Shown here in pieces: positions 35,280 through 44,370 of a DNA stretch of 64,000 bases (position 1 is its first letter; each line of letters opens with the position of its first letter). Source of the stretch: Clostridium paridis (GTDB taxonomy: Bacteria; Bacillota; Clostridia; Clostridiales; Clostridiaceae); NCBI RefSeq assembly GCF_016765615.1, contig NZ_JAESWA010000025.1, positions 1 through 64,000 of the forward strand. Direction: 5' to 3'. The position numbers and the translations under genes are program-made. Below the pieces are notes generated by a model. The model saw nothing but the letters and a program-made list of their open reading frames with translations, was not told the origin of the DNA and made no database searches.

Positions 35280-36728
35280 ATGAATTCGAAAAAGAGAAGT
35301 ATAATAATAGCATTAATGGTAGCAATGTTTTTAGGTGCAGTAGAAGGAACAGTTGTCACCACAGCTATTCCAACTATAGTAAAAGACTTACAAGGATTTG
35401 AAATTATTAGTTTGGTTTTTTCAGTATATTTACTAACATCTGCAATTTCTACACCGATATACGGTAAGTTATCAGATTTATATGGAAGAAAAAATATGCT
35501 TACAATTGGAATAATAATATTTTTAGTTGGAAGTTCATTATGTGGGTTATCTCAGAGTATGTATATGCTAATAGCATTTCGTGCAATTCAAGGTTTAGGA
35601 GCTGGAGCTATATTTACAGTTACATATACAATTGTTGGTGATGTGTTTACATTAGAAGAAAGACCTAAGGTTCAAGGAAGTATAGGAACAGTATGGGGGA
35701 TTGCAAGTCTTTTGGGTCCATTTCTAGGAGGGGTATTAATAGACACTCTATCTTGGCATTGGATATTCTTTATAAACTTGCCGTTTGGTATATTATCAAT
35801 AATACTTCTTCAAAGGAATTTAAAAGAAAACTTTGAAAAGAAAAAACATAATATAGATTTTGCAGGAATTATTACATTATCATTAGCAATGGTTATATTT
35901 TTAAATATCTTCTTATCAGGTGAAAAGGTAAGAATTAATTACAATATATTTATTAGTATATCTATAATTTTAACAGCTGTATTCTTAGTGATATTTTATA
36001 AGGTTGAGAGAAAAGCAAAGGAACCAATCATTCCTTTTGATATATTTACAAAGACAACTACATTAGTGAATTTAGTTAGTTTTCTAGCCTCAGCAGTACT
36101 TATAGGAGCAAATGTTTATATGCCTATATATATTCAAAATATATTAGGATTTGATGCTAAAATATCAGGTTTGGCACTAGCACCAATGTCAGTATCTTGG
36201 CTCATAGCTTCAGTAGTACTAGGAAAATTAATAATAAAATATGGGGCAAAAGCAGTAATATTTATATCTAATGTAATATTATTAATTAGTACTATATTAT
36301 TACCTACTCTAGGCATTAATTCATCATTATTATTGGTAATAATATATGCAACTATAATGGGTTTCGGCTTCGGTGGAGCGTTTACTATACTTACTATAGT
36401 TATACAAGAATCAGTGGAATATAATAAAAGAGGTGCGGCGACTGCTGCAAATTCATTGCTTAGAACAATAGGACAAACAATAGGTGTAAGTGTATTTGGA
36501 AGCATATTTAACTTGTACATAGTCAAGTACTTTACTAATCGTGGAATCAGTGGAGTGGATCCAAGCAACTTATATAAATTAGTTTCTACTAATGGTGCAG
36601 TAACTATGGAGCAAGTAAAGCTTTCTTTAAGTAGTTCACTACATGTTTTATTTGTTATATTTATAGCAATAAGTGTATTATCATTAGTTTTAACAGCTAT
36701 AATACCTAAAGATGTCAAAGAGGTATAA
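35280..36728 (+). CDS. MFS drug exporter, DHA2 (14-helix) family
   Basis: The 482-residue transporter has FLGAVEGTVVTTAIPTIVKD in helix 1, the motif-A loop GKLSDLYGRKNML and motif C LLGPFLGGVLID. It is a proton-coupled exporter of unknown drugs or metabolites, the third DHA2-type pump in the window. It stands alone with its own promoter; no regulator gene is adjacent. Confidence 0.93.
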   Translation: MNSKKRSIIIALMVAMFLGAVEGTVVTTAIPTIVKDLQGFEIISLVFSVYLLTSAISTPIYGKLSDLYGRKNMLTIGIIIFLVGSSLCGLSQSMYMLIAFRAIQGLGAGAIFTVTYTIVGDVFTLEERPKVQGSIGTVWGIASLLGPFLGGVLIDTLSWHWIFFINLPFGILSIILLQRNLKENFEKKKHNIDFAGIITLSLAMVIFLNIFLSGEKVRINYNIFISISIILTAVFLVIFYKVERKAKEPIIPFDIFTKTTTLVNLVSFLASAVLIGANVYMPIYIQNILGFDAKISGLALAPMSVSWLIASVVLGKLIIKYGAKAVIFISNVILLISTILLPTLGINSSLLLVIIYATIMGFGFGGAFTILTIVIQESVEYNKRGAATAANSLLRTIGQTIGVSVFGSIFNLYIVKYFTNRGISGVDPSNLYKLVSTNGAVTMEQVKLSLSSSLHVLFVIFIAISVLSLVLTAIIPKDVKEV

Positions 36729-36847
36729 GAATATTCTATTACTTTCTATTTAGTTACTATGTTACAGAAAAGTGCATACTTTCTTTAAGCTAGTAATCAT
36801 ATTTATAATAAGGATAGATTATATTTATATTATATGAGGTGAATAAA

Positions 36848-37474
36848 ATGAAGGTATTACTTATTAATGGAAGTCCAAAAGCTAAAGGCTGTACTTATAC
36901 TGCGTTAAGTGAAGTGGCAAAGGAACTAGAAAAAGAAAATATAGAAACAGAAATTTTCCATGTAGGAAGTCAACCTATACGTGGCTGTATGGCATGTGGC
37001 GGATGTGGTAGAAATGGTGATGGAAAATGTGTGTTTAATGATGACACTGTAAATATTGCGATAGAGAAGATTAAGGAAGCTGATGGACTTATATTTGGAT
37101 CACCTGTTCATTATGCAGCTCCGTCAGGATTAATTACATCTTTCTTAGACAGAGTATTTTATGCAGGAAACTGCTTTGAAAACAAGCCAGGAGCTGCGAT
37201 TGTAAGTTGCCGTCGTGGAGGATCAACTGCAGCTTTTGATCAATTAAATAAATATTTTACTATATCTAATATGCCAGTGGTATCTTCTCAATATTGGAAT
37301 ATGGTTCATGGAAATACACCAGAGGAAGTGGTTCAAGATTTAGAAGGTATGCAGACAATGAGAACATTAGGTAGAAATATGGCATGGCTTTTAAAGTGCA
37401 TACAAGCAGGAAAAGAAAATGGAGTTAAGTTACCAGAAAGAGAACCAAGACAAGGCACTAATTTCATACGTTAA
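36848..37474 (+). CDS. NADPH-dependent FMN reductase / iron-sulfur flavoprotein-like
   Basis: The 208-residue flavodoxin-fold protein has the FMN loop NGSPKAKGCTYTAL, a Cys cluster CMACGGCGRNGDGKC (about 48-62) as in iron-sulfur flavoproteins, and the conserved GSPVHYAAPSGLITSFLDR. It probably reduces flavins, quinones or similar compounds. The ATG at 36848 is chosen; a GTG at 36839 lies inside the GAGGTG ribosome binding site. Confidence 0.9.
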   Translation: MKVLLINGSPKAKGCTYTALSEVAKELEKENIETEIFHVGSQPIRGCMACGGCGRNGDGKCVFNDDTVNIAIEKIKEADGLIFGSPVHYAAPSGLITSFLDRVFYAGNCFENKPGAAIVSCRRGGSTAAFDQLNKYFTISNMPVVSSQYWNMVHGNTPEEVVQDLEGMQTMRTLGRNMAWLLKCIQAGKENGVKLPEREPRQGTNFIR

Positions 37475-37479
37475 TATAG

Positions 37480-37522
37480 AAAGCAATCAGCATAATTCAA
37501 CATTATACTGATTGCTTTTTTT
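37480..37522. terminator. Bidirectional terminator between the flavoprotein and TetR genes
   Basis: AAAGCAATCAG pairs with CTGATTGCTTT, with an inner ATAAT/ATTAT pairing and a T run. It separates convergent genes and reaches to the TetR stop codon. Confidence 0.9.
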
Positions 37523-37524
37523 AA

Positions 37525-38064
37525 TTACTCGTTCATAAATTCACATACTGTTTGAGCCATATACTCATCACTTTGTTTCATTCCATCTTTTGCCCATTCA
37601 ATTAAAACATTATATAGTCCACCTACTAAAAGTGCAATCCATAGCTTCTGTTTTTCAGGAGGATAGGATCTATTACATGAAATATCTTGAGATAAAACAT
37701 AAAAAGCCTCTATACATTTTTCAAGGAGCATATTGGATAAATTTGATTTAATCAAGTTGGAAATCAACTTATCATGTTTTCTAAAGTAGGAAAAATATAA
37801 TCGAACATTTTCATAGTTAAATTTATCTTCATGTGGTTTTATCTCGCTAAAGTACTCTTGAAATAGTTCTTCTATATAAGTATTAATAATGTCTTCTTTA
37901 ACAGTATAATTTCTATAAAAGGCCATTCTTGACACACCAGCCTTTTTTGTTATTTCAGTAATAGAAATCTCATTAAAAGGCTTGTTTTCCATTAGAATCA
38001 TAAGAGCAGTAAAAATACTTTCCTTAGTTAACTTATTTTGCATGTTACTTTTTTTATTAGCCAT
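37525..38064 (-). CDS. TetR-family regulator
   Basis: The 179-residue protein has a TetR helix-turn-helix (FNEISITEITKKAGVSRMAF, then YRNYTVKEDII) like DhaS-type members. The C-terminal part matches the TetR_C_8-like group. It is divergent from an EFR1-type flavodoxin-ferredoxin gene, with a palindrome GTTACA-AA-TGTAAC in between, so it likely represses that gene. Confidence 0.92.
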   Translation of the reverse strand: MANKKSNMQNKLTKESIFTALMILMENKPFNEISITEITKKAGVSRMAFYRNYTVKEDIINTYIEELFQEYFSEIKPHEDKFNYENVRLYFSYFRKHDKLISNLIKSNLSNMLLEKCIEAFYVLSQDISCNRSYPPEKQKLWIALLVGGLYNVLIEWAKDGMKQSDEYMAQTVCEFMNE

Positions 38065-38104
38065 AACAATATCCTCTCTTTTGTAACGTTTCGTACTTGT
38101 ACTA

Positions 38105-38161
38105 TTGAAATGTTTTTATAGCTACATTATACTATACAAAAAGTAGTGTTACAAATGTAAC
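38105..38161 (+). promoter_or_regulatory. EFR1 gene promoter with TetR operator
   Basis: TTGAAA (38105-38110) and TATACT (38128-38133) are spaced by 17 bp. The palindrome GTTACAAATGTAAC (38148-38161) lies just past the start site. A related half-site TTGTAACG occurs near 38090, before the tetR gene. Confidence 0.75.
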
Positions 38162-38180
38162 AGTAAATTAGGAGGATATT

Positions 38181-38927
38181 ATGAAAATATTATATTTTAC
38201 AGCGTCAGGAAACAATTTATATGTTGCTAAGAGAATAGGGGATGAGTATTATTCAATTCCAAAACTAATAAAGGAAGGAAAATATGACTTTGAAGACGAA
38301 AAAATAGGAATAGTATTTCCCGTTTATAATGGTGGAGTACCTGAAATAGTAGAAAAGTTTTTAAGTAAAGCTAAATTAAAAAGTAATTATATATTTGGAG
38401 TAGCTACTTATGGAATGTTTGCAGCATCAGCATCAAGACATTTATTTGAGATTGGTAAAAGAAATGGAATAGAATTTTCATATATAGATGAACTGCTAAT
38501 GGTTGACAATTATCTTCCAGGATTTGATATGGAAAAACAAAAGAAAAGTGAACCTAAGAAGAATATTGAAGAAAATATAAATAGAATAATCAAAGAAATT
38601 AGTGAAGAGAAAAAATATATAAAGAAACATACTATTATTGCTGAAGGTATTAGAAGATTAAATAAAAAATTAACTTACGACAATGAATTTCAAAAGAATT
38701 TTATAGTTGAAGATAGTTGTAATGGGTGTAAAACCTGTGAAAAGGTATGTCCAGTGAATAACATAAAAGTAGAAGCAAAGCCTGTATACAATAATAATTG
38801 TCAGCAGTGCTTAGCTTGTGCACATAATTGTCCGCAAAGAGCCATAAGACTTAAAAAGGAAAAGGGTACAGCAAGATTTATTAATCAAAATGTTACTTTA
38901 AAAGAAATAATAAATGCAAATAATTAG
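38181..38927 (+). CDS. EFR1-family flavodoxin-ferredoxin protein
   Basis: The 248-residue protein has an N-terminal flavodoxin-like domain (KILYFTASGNNLYVAKRIG, about 2-20) and two C-terminal 4Fe-4S motifs: CNGCKTCEKVCPVNNI and CQQCLACAHNCPQRAI (about 181-225). This is the EFR1 layout, a likely electron-transfer protein between flavins and iron-sulfur partners in anaerobes. The ribosome binding site AGGAGG is well placed. It is probably controlled by the divergent TetR. Confidence 0.92.
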   Translation: MKILYFTASGNNLYVAKRIGDEYYSIPKLIKEGKYDFEDEKIGIVFPVYNGGVPEIVEKFLSKAKLKSNYIFGVATYGMFAASASRHLFEIGKRNGIEFSYIDELLMVDNYLPGFDMEKQKKSEPKKNIEENINRIIKEISEEKKYIKKHTIIAEGIRRLNKKLTYDNEFQKNFIVEDSCNGCKTCEKVCPVNNIKVEAKPVYNNNCQQCLACAHNCPQRAIRLKKEKGTARFINQNVTLKEIINANN

Positions 38928-38962
38928 TATTGATATAATTTCCTAGGGAATTATATCAATAA
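38928..38962 (+). terminator. Hairpin after the EFR1 gene, without T tract
   Basis: TATTGATATAATT pairs with AATTATATCAATA around CCTAGG-like bases directly after the stop codon. There is no T run, so it may only stabilise the mRNA end. Confidence 0.45.
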
Positions 38963-38970
38963 CTGAAATA

Positions 38971-39013
38971 AAAGGCTTAGTAGTATGAATTAGAGTTTAT
39001 ATAACTAAGCCTT
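38971..39013 (-). terminator. Terminator after the phosphotriesterase-like gene
   Basis: AAGGCTTAG pairs with CTAAGCCTT. On the minus strand it is followed by TTATTT. It lies 24 bp past the stop codon at 39037. Confidence 0.75.
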
Positions 39014-39036
39014 CTAAAATATATTTAATAGATTGT

Positions 39037-39972
39037 TTACTCAATGTTTAATATTTTAGCAGGGTTTTTTATAAGAATTTTATTAAAAACTGTTTCTGAA
39101 ATCCCCTTTGATTTACAGATAGGAATGAATTTAGTAAATATATTGTTATAGGATCTTAGTTTACTATCCTTAACGACTCCAATTTCATAACAGCCTGCAT
39201 CTTGTGATATTAATAACCGATCAATTAAGTTATCACAAATAAGTTTTTCTAAAAGATTTATTTGTATTTCATAAGGTTCAGGGAAGGCGCTAATGGCATC
39301 AATTTCTACCCATATACCTTTCTTAACTAGTTTATATACTGTTGTATAGTCATTGGACCAATCTACATGTAACCATATAAACTTATCATAAGGAAGGTTC
39401 TCTTCTTCGATAATTTCTACTGCCTTAATTGCACTTTTGGAAGAACCTATATGACATTCAATTGGTAAACCTGTAGCAAGACTTGTCCTAGCTGCAGATC
39501 TCAAGAGCTTTTCCTGTAGTTCTGATATAAAACCTTCATCACCTAAAGCCAGTTTAATAAAGCCAGGATAAATACTTGTACCGTCTATTCCGTTTACAAA
39601 TTCATTAATCCAAGCTGCTGAAATTTCATCTATAGTGCTATTTCTAATCTCATCAGGTATAAATTTACCTCTATGTTTTCCACCATCCCATGCTCCGCAA
39701 TTTGTTATTATATTTAGGCCTGTTTTTTCAGCACAAGCCTTTAAAACCTCAACGTCTCTTCCAGATCCACACGCAGTAGCCTCTACTAATGTTTGACACC
39801 CTAGTTTCTTTAATTCAAGTAGATAAGGTTCCATGGTAGTAACAACTTCCTCAAGAGAATATAGATTTTCTCTAGTATTTTCTGCGCCACTCCAATCCCA
39901 TATTATATGTTCATGCATTAAGGTAATGCCTAATTGAGAGGGCTTTATCTTTCCTAAAACAGTATTAATCAT
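39037..39972 (-). CDS. Phosphotriesterase-family metal-dependent hydrolase
   Basis: The 311-residue amidohydrolase-superfamily protein has the first metal motif MHEH (19-22, His20 and His22), then YPGFIKLALGDEG with the candidate bridging Lys, ECHIGSS, IWLHVDWSN and the late Asp in LISQDAGCYEIG. It probably hydrolyses lactones or esters in the PTE-like lactonase group; true phosphotriesterase activity is not implied. A TATAAT-like -10 lies just upstream on the minus strand. The 28-bp repeat at 40041 lies about 70 bp before its start. Confidence 0.85.
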   Translation of the reverse strand: MINTVLGKIKPSQLGITLMHEHIIWDWSGAENTRENLYSLEEVVTTMEPYLLELKKLGCQTLVEATACGSGRDVEVLKACAEKTGLNIITNCGAWDGGKHRGKFIPDEIRNSTIDEISAAWINEFVNGIDGTSIYPGFIKLALGDEGFISELQEKLLRSAARTSLATGLPIECHIGSSKSAIKAVEIIEEENLPYDKFIWLHVDWSNDYTTVYKLVKKGIWVEIDAISAFPEPYEIQINLLEKLICDNLIDRLLISQDAGCYEIGVVKDSKLRSYNNIFTKFIPICKSKGISETVFNKILIKNPAKILNIE

Positions 39973-40040
39973 AAAAAATCTCCTAACTACAACCTTTGGT
40001 ACATTATACCAATTAATTTTCTAATCGTATAGGCTCAAAT

Positions 40041-40068
40041 TAATCATAATTAAGCGGACTAATTACGC
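40041..40068 (+). repeat. 28-bp direct repeat, left copy
   Basis: The repeat starts TAATCATAATTAAGCGG and ends ACTAATTACGC. It matches 44358-44385 at 27 of 28 positions in the same orientation. A shorter related stretch, ATTAAGCAGACTAAT, occurs at about 40305-40319. Confidence 0.85.
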
Positions 40069-40141
40069 TTCTTAGGTTGACAGCTATGGCTTAGAACCCA
40101 TTCTAGTGTTTATTTTTAAATTCCATATACTAGGAAAGTAG

Positions 40142-40293
40142 TTGGTGTTATTTAGAAAATTGTTGACGATACCCCTTAGTGCAGTATTAGTAACTTTTGC
40201 ACTTCTTCGTAAAAAAGTTAAACCAATATATATAATATTGGTTTAACTTTCTTAGGCATAACTGGTGGAGCAGTAGCTGCTATTAAAAAATAA
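40142..40293 (+). pseudogene. Remnant of a membrane transporter C-terminus (chromate-transporter-like)
   Basis: Read with one frameshift near 40240, the sequence gives LVLFRKLLTIPLSAVLVTFA, LLRKKVKPIYIIL and then GLTFLGITGGAVAAIKK, ending at TAA 40291-40293. The hydrophobic-basic-hydrophobic pattern with KPIYIIL and a final small membrane segment resembles the last helices of ChrA-type chromate transporters. No start codon or upstream half is present. The family call is tentative. Confidence 0.45.
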
Positions 40294-40310
40294 ATGATTA
40301 TGATATTAAG

Positions 40311-40345
40311 CAGACTAATAATTAAGCAGCATATTTAGTCTGTTT
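40311..40345 (+). terminator. Hairpin after the transporter remnant
   Basis: CAGACTAA (40311-40318) pairs with TTAGTCTG (about 40335-40342), followed by TTTAATTT. It looks like the old terminator of the remnant gene. Confidence 0.6.
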
Positions 40346-40397
40346 AATTTATATATATTTTTAATACATATGAAATAAATCATTTATAGAGGTTTAT

Positions 40398-40484
40398 ATG
40401 AAAATTGTAAATCCAATATTAAAAGGTTTTAATCCAGACCCATGTATATGTGGGGTAGTTCCAGCGAAGCTGCTATTTGTGTAA
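40398..40484 (+). pseudogene. N-terminal remnant of a GH43 beta-xylosidase-like gene
   Basis: After the ribosome binding site AGAGG, an ATG at 40398 opens 28 codons beginning MKIVNPILKGFNPDPCIC, the highly conserved start of GH43 xylosidases/arabinofuranosidases (family form: NPILxGFNPDPSICR). The frame then diverges and stops at 40482-40484. The start signals are intact but the enzyme body has been lost, probably by a deletion or insertion at about 40455. Confidence 0.7.
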
Positions 40485-40540
40485 AGTAAAAGTTAATATT
40501 TGTAAAGATGTTATAATGATACGGCCATAATACGTGAATT

Positions 40541-40687
40541 TGCTCATTCTGCCCTAATTGTAAATTTAGTGCTTTAAATATCTACCATTTTCAAAAGACA
40601 CAGGGTTTTAAGGGCCTAGAACCCCTTTCAAATGCAGCCGACATACATGGAAATAGCTACATTACACAATTAATCTCCACAATGTAA
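40541..40687 (+). other. Unidentified open stretch, possible gene remnant
   Basis: A 48-codon open frame without start codon reads CSFCPNCKFSALNIYHFQKT and ends ITQLISTM before TAA. The CxxCxxC start and higher GC than its surroundings suggest a coding relic, but no family was recognised. Confidence 0.3.
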
Positions 40688-40748
40688 TCTATTCTTATTT
40701 CATTATAATTGGCAAATAATATTAAAAAAGTAAGAACTGAATCGCTTA

Positions 40749-41570
40749 CTATTTTTGATTCAGTTTAGTTCGCATAAAATCAGTAAATTCTTGATAGTCC
40801 ATATCAATTCTAGCATCCACCAAATTCTGCACATTACTTGCAATAATGTATCGAAATTGATTTCTTTCATCAGTGGCAGCTTTATACACTACATTCGCTA
40901 TATCTTCTGCACTATCACGGTGTCCCACAAGCATTGAATAGAAATCATCTGCATCTTTCAAATATTTGGCGTAAGAACTTAATTCGGCTAATTCTGGTCT
41001 TTTTTCAGCAGCTATCGTATGAAAATTGCTGGAGAATCCGCCAGGTTCTACAACTTTTACAACAATACCTTGAGAAGCTAATTCATAGGACAAAGATTCC
41101 GAAAATCCTTCAACAGCAAACTTGCTACTATTGTAGATAGATATTGCAGGTAATCCAATTAATCCTCCGCAAGAACTTATGTTAATTATTATGCCTCCAT
41201 TTTTTCCTTTAAAATGTGGAATTAATATACGAGTAACTTCCATTAACCCAAAAACATTGGTTTCAAACTGCTTACGGATATCTTCCTGAGATACTGCCTC
41301 GAAAAGACCGTACTGACCATAGCCAGCATTATTCACCAATACATCAATTTTTCCAAAGCATTTGATACCTTCTTCAACTGCATTCAAAATACTCTGATTA
41401 TCCAAAACATTCAAACGTGTTACAAGAACATTTTGAAATGATGTTAACTCCTTTTCTTTTTCTGGTGATCGCATAGTAGCTATGACATTCCATCCTTGTT
41501 TTGCGAACATCTTAGCTGTTGCTTTGCCTAAACCAGATGAAGCGCCTGTTATTAAAACAGTTTTATTCAT
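40749..41570 (-). CDS. Short-chain dehydrogenase/reductase (SDR)
   Basis: The 273-residue classical SDR has the NAD(P) motif TGASSGLGKA (about 7-16), NNAGYG, an active-site Ser in NISSCGG and YNSSK (Tyr/Lys). The ATG at 41570 has GGAGGG 6 bp upstream; two earlier in-frame starts lie in or before that site. It is next to an AraC regulator in the same direction and may be controlled by it. The substrate is unknown. Confidence 0.92.
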   Translation of the reverse strand: MNKTVLITGASSGLGKATAKMFAKQGWNVIATMRSPEKEKELTSFQNVLVTRLNVLDNQSILNAVEEGIKCFGKIDVLVNNAGYGQYGLFEAVSQEDIRKQFETNVFGLMEVTRILIPHFKGKNGGIIINISSCGGLIGLPAISIYNSSKFAVEGFSESLSYELASQGIVVKVVEPGGFSSNFHTIAAEKRPELAELSSYAKYLKDADDFYSMLVGHRDSAEDIANVVYKAATDERNQFRYIIASNVQNLVDARIDMDYQEFTDFMRTKLNQK

Positions 41571-41765
41571 ATCCATCCCTCCGTATCTATCTCTTAAATG
41601 TGTACTATCCAGCAACTATTTCTTTTGCAACATAATTTACATTAAGAGAAAGTATAATTTTTATTACTGATCTTATTTTTCCCAGATCTTGATGTTAGTA
41701 TAACATTTAAGAGGATAATGTTCTTTTCTAAATGATTCAAAGTATTTGATTATTTGGTTCAAATA

Positions 41766-42653
41766 CTAGAGTTCATAATTTGTTTTTTTTCTATAGAAAG
41801 TGGGAGAAGAACCAGTAATTTTTTTAAATATACGGGAAAAATGCGCCAGATTTTCAAAACCTGTCATGAAGCAAATATCTGTAATAGAGAGCGATGTACT
41901 AGCCAATAGTTCTTTGGCTTTAGTGATTTTGCGTTCTCGGATCCACTGGGCTGGCGGAACTTGATAAATTGCATAAAAATCTCTTTTAAAGCTTGATAAG
42001 CTTCTTCCAGATAAATATGCCAAATCCTTGAGTGAAACTGGGTTCATTATATTTTCTTCCAGGACTTTAGTGATATTTGTGCTCGACGGAGGTTTAAATT
42101 GAAGTAATTGTTGTATGAAATTATTATCGATGGCAGCTAGATCATATAAAAGTTCTAAAAGTTTTAGTTTTATTAAATTGTTGTCAATAGATTCATTTTC
42201 ATTGAAATAGGACTTTATAGATTCTAAATATTTTAACAAACGCTCATTCATGGGTTGAACATTAATTGTAACTAGTTGCTTGTACTCTCCTGGTTTAATA
42301 TTTATCATCTTTGCAAAATGTTTCAATAAATCATCCTTCAGAAAAAACATCCAGTAATCTAAAGTATTATTATAATCTAAATCACCTATCTTATTATATT
42401 CTATAACCACACCTTTTTTTATAAGTACCATTTGATTTTTCTTCACAGTTATTTGTTGTTTGCCTAGATTTATGGTATATATACCACTTAAAACAAATAA
42501 TAACAGATGATCCTCAAGATAAATTCTTCCTTGACGACTACTTTGAGTCAAACTACAAGTTTCCATTACAGTTAATCCATTGAGTTTTAGTACATTATGA
42601 TAATTTGATGGTTTGATCCTATCGTTAGGCATTTTTACAATTTTATTTCTCAT
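41766..42653 (-). CDS. AraC-family transcriptional regulator
   Basis: The 295-residue protein has an N-terminal cupin-like sensor (about 30-120) of the ExsA/YSIRK-like type. Two C-terminal helix-turn-helices follow (about 190-290: VSLKDLAYLSGRSLSSFKRD; ITDICFMTGFENLAHFSRIF). It lies upstream of the SDR gene, with a gap of about 195 bp. The start codon lacks a well-spaced ribosome binding site; the nearest GGAGG is about 25 bp upstream. Confidence 0.9.
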   Translation of the reverse strand: MRNKIVKMPNDRIKPSNYHNVLKLNGLTVMETCSLTQSSRQGRIYLEDHLLLFVLSGIYTINLGKQQITVKKNQMVLIKKGVVIEYNKIGDLDYNNTLDYWMFFLKDDLLKHFAKMINIKPGEYKQLVTINVQPMNERLLKYLESIKSYFNENESIDNNLIKLKLLELLYDLAAIDNNFIQQLLQFKPPSSTNITKVLEENIMNPVSLKDLAYLSGRSLSSFKRDFYAIYQVPPAQWIRERKITKAKELLASTSLSITDICFMTGFENLAHFSRIFKKITGSSPTFYRKKTNYEL

Positions 42654-43138
42654 TGATCTAATGAAGATGTTAACCTTCGTCCTCCTTCGTATTTTCTAAA
42701 CCGAAATGTATTAATATCTAAATAGCTATAAAAAAATATAATACATAGTACATGTGTAGTTATTATACTCTTTAGATTTATATTATTATAGCTCTTACAT
42801 TTTTAGCCACCGATGCTGCCTGCATAGGTATTCTATATTTTAATTTAAATTCTTTAATTCCCAAATAACTATGTGTATAAGATGATGTCCTGTTCAAAAC
42901 TAAACCATCCTTAATAATGGAATTACAGTTTATAGTAGAACTAAATATGAAGTTCAATGTGATTAGCTTCATATTGGTGTGATAAGTATTAGTGATTCAA
43001 GCTGGGCGGGAAGTAATTGCTTTAATGAATCAGGTAAATAGGAGTGCCTTAGATAGTTTTGATGTTATTTGGTTTGTGTAGCAGTGGAAAAAGCATAAAA
43101 CATATCCTAAAATTTTATAGATAATTAAATTTAAATTA
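42654..43138. other. Gene-free region with possible coding scraps
   Basis: This 485-bp stretch contains a weak minus-strand open frame (42778-42972) without a ribosome binding site and a + strand scrap of about 29 codons from 42989 to 43081 (VIQAGREVIALMNQ...). Neither was recognised. Both look like remnants rather than genes. Confidence 0.4.
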
Positions 43139-43723
43139 TTAAAAATTACATACTAGGAATTTATTTGTATTCTCATATTCTTTTATCAAACTATAAAATG
43201 TATTTCTTCTTAAATTTAATATTTCCATTGCCTTAGTTCCAGTTATTTCTCTATGCTTATATCGTTTATAAATTTCTACCCAGTTTGTAGGAAATTTAAT
43301 TTTCTTTCTTCCTTTATACTTTTCATTTTGTTTGGCAATTGCAATTCCTTCAGATTGTCTTTCTAACATACAATCTCTTTCAAATGTTGCTATAGATCCA
43401 ATCATAGTAAGCATAAGTTTTCCAGTAGCTGTTGTACTATCTAAATTTTCTTTTAAACTTATTAAATTTACTTTTTTATCAGTGAAATATTCTACAAGAT
43501 CTAGTAAATCTTTTGTACTTCTTGCAAGTCTACTGAAGCTTTCAATATATACAACATCTCCTTCTCTTATAAACTCCATTAATTCATTTAATGCTTTTCT
43601 ATTTATATTTTTACCACTACATTTATTTTCAAAATATTTTTCTATTCCTTTTTCTTTCATCATTTCATATTGTCTTGCTGTATTTTGTTCAATGGTTGAG
43701 ATTCTTATATATCCAACTTTCAT
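43139..43723 (-). CDS. Small serine recombinase (resolvase/invertase family)
   Basis: The 194-residue protein has the full serine-recombinase catalytic domain: YIRISTIEQN (nucleophile Ser9), ESFSRLARSTKDL, then TGKLMLTMIGSIATFERDCM and ERQSEGIAIAK. A short C-terminal helix-turn-helix (about 145-185) follows, as in Tn3 resolvases and DNA invertases. It catalyses site-specific resolution or inversion. No transposase accompanies it. It lies inside the interval flanked by the 28-bp direct repeats. Confidence 0.95.
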   Translation of the reverse strand: MKVGYIRISTIEQNTARQYEMMKEKGIEKYFENKCSGKNINRKALNELMEFIREGDVVYIESFSRLARSTKDLLDLVEYFTDKKVNLISLKENLDSTTATGKLMLTMIGSIATFERDCMLERQSEGIAIAKQNEKYKGRKKIKFPTNWVEIYKRYKHREITGTKAMEILNLRRNTFYSLIKEYENTNKFLVCNF

Positions 43724-44103
43724 AATTTATACTTACTTTACTTATAAATTCACCTTATTATACCATTTTGTTTATTTAAAATTGATACTTATAAAAACAA
43801 TTTATTAAATTTAAAATTTGTTTATTTAGACTGTGCTCTAATAAAACTTTATAGAAATATTTAACATAATTTATCTATGTAAATTTTATTAGTGGTATAG
43901 CCAAAATTATATATTTCAGGTTATATTGCAGAGATTTATCCATTACACTTTAATTGTATAAAAGTAACTGATTAAAAATATCGAAGTGCTATATCTAAAT
44001 TTATCAGAAAAGCATTAAGATTTCATTCTTAAAATATTAAGTAATAAAATCTATGGAACATATATATTGTAATGCAATAATGTCATATAATGGTGAGAAA
44101 AAG
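43724..44103. other. Intergenic region upstream of the recombinase
   Basis: This 380-bp, very AT-rich stretch shows no recognisable gene, RNA or clear resolution site. Recombinase target sites would be expected near here, but none can be named by eye. Confidence 0.4.
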
Positions 44104-44370
44104 ATGGATGATTTGGAGTTACCAAGTGATTTAAACCTAGCTTTAAGTGAAAGGGTTTCTAGAATAAATAATCCATTGGATATTGAAGCGCAGGAGATAT
44201 ACTTGAGACTAAAGAATTCAACAAACCAAATGGATCTTAAAGAATATTTACAAGTTAAATTAGAATATCCTGAATTAAATTACACTGAATATCCTTTAAA
44301 AGAATTTCGTTCAATCAAAGGAGTATTATCTATAATTGGTATGTCTCCCAATAATGATAATCATAATTAA
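44104..44370 (+). CDS. Hypothetical protein
   Basis: The 88-residue product starts MDDLELPSDLNLALSERVSR and was not recognised. It is charged, has no membrane segment or signal, and is predicted mostly helical up to about residue 60. The ATG at 44104 has GGTGAG about 6 bp upstream; an ATG at 44053 would add 17 residues. Its last codons and stop lie within the right 28-bp repeat, so the left repeat may be the tail of a lost copy of the same gene. Confidence 0.5.
   Translation: MDDLELPSDLNLALSERVSRINNPLDIEAQEIYLRLKNSTNQMDLKEYLQVKLEYPELNYTEYPLKEFRSIKGVLSIIGMSPNNDNHN

Larger units (their letters stand above)
39973..40748. other. Gene-free region with decayed gene remnants
   Basis: This 776-bp stretch holds no intact gene. 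It contains the left 28-bp repeat (40041-40068), a frameshifted transporter tail, a hairpin, a 28-codon GH43 N-terminal remnant and an unidentified open stretch, each listed separately. Such a mix suggests repeated insertions and deletions at this site. Confidence 0.65.

Noticed and set aside
36134-36718. Minus-strand open frame of 194 codons
   Set aside because: It lies fully antisense to a clear MFS transporter gene, has no ribosome binding site and has a composition expected from the opposite strand of a hydrophobic protein.
42778-42972. Minus-strand open frame of 64 codons
   Set aside because: No ribosome binding site, no recognisable family and located in a decayed stretch. At best a remnant.
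43332-43808. Plus-strand open frame of 158 codons
   Set aside because: It is antisense to the serine recombinase, whose motifs are unmistakable.
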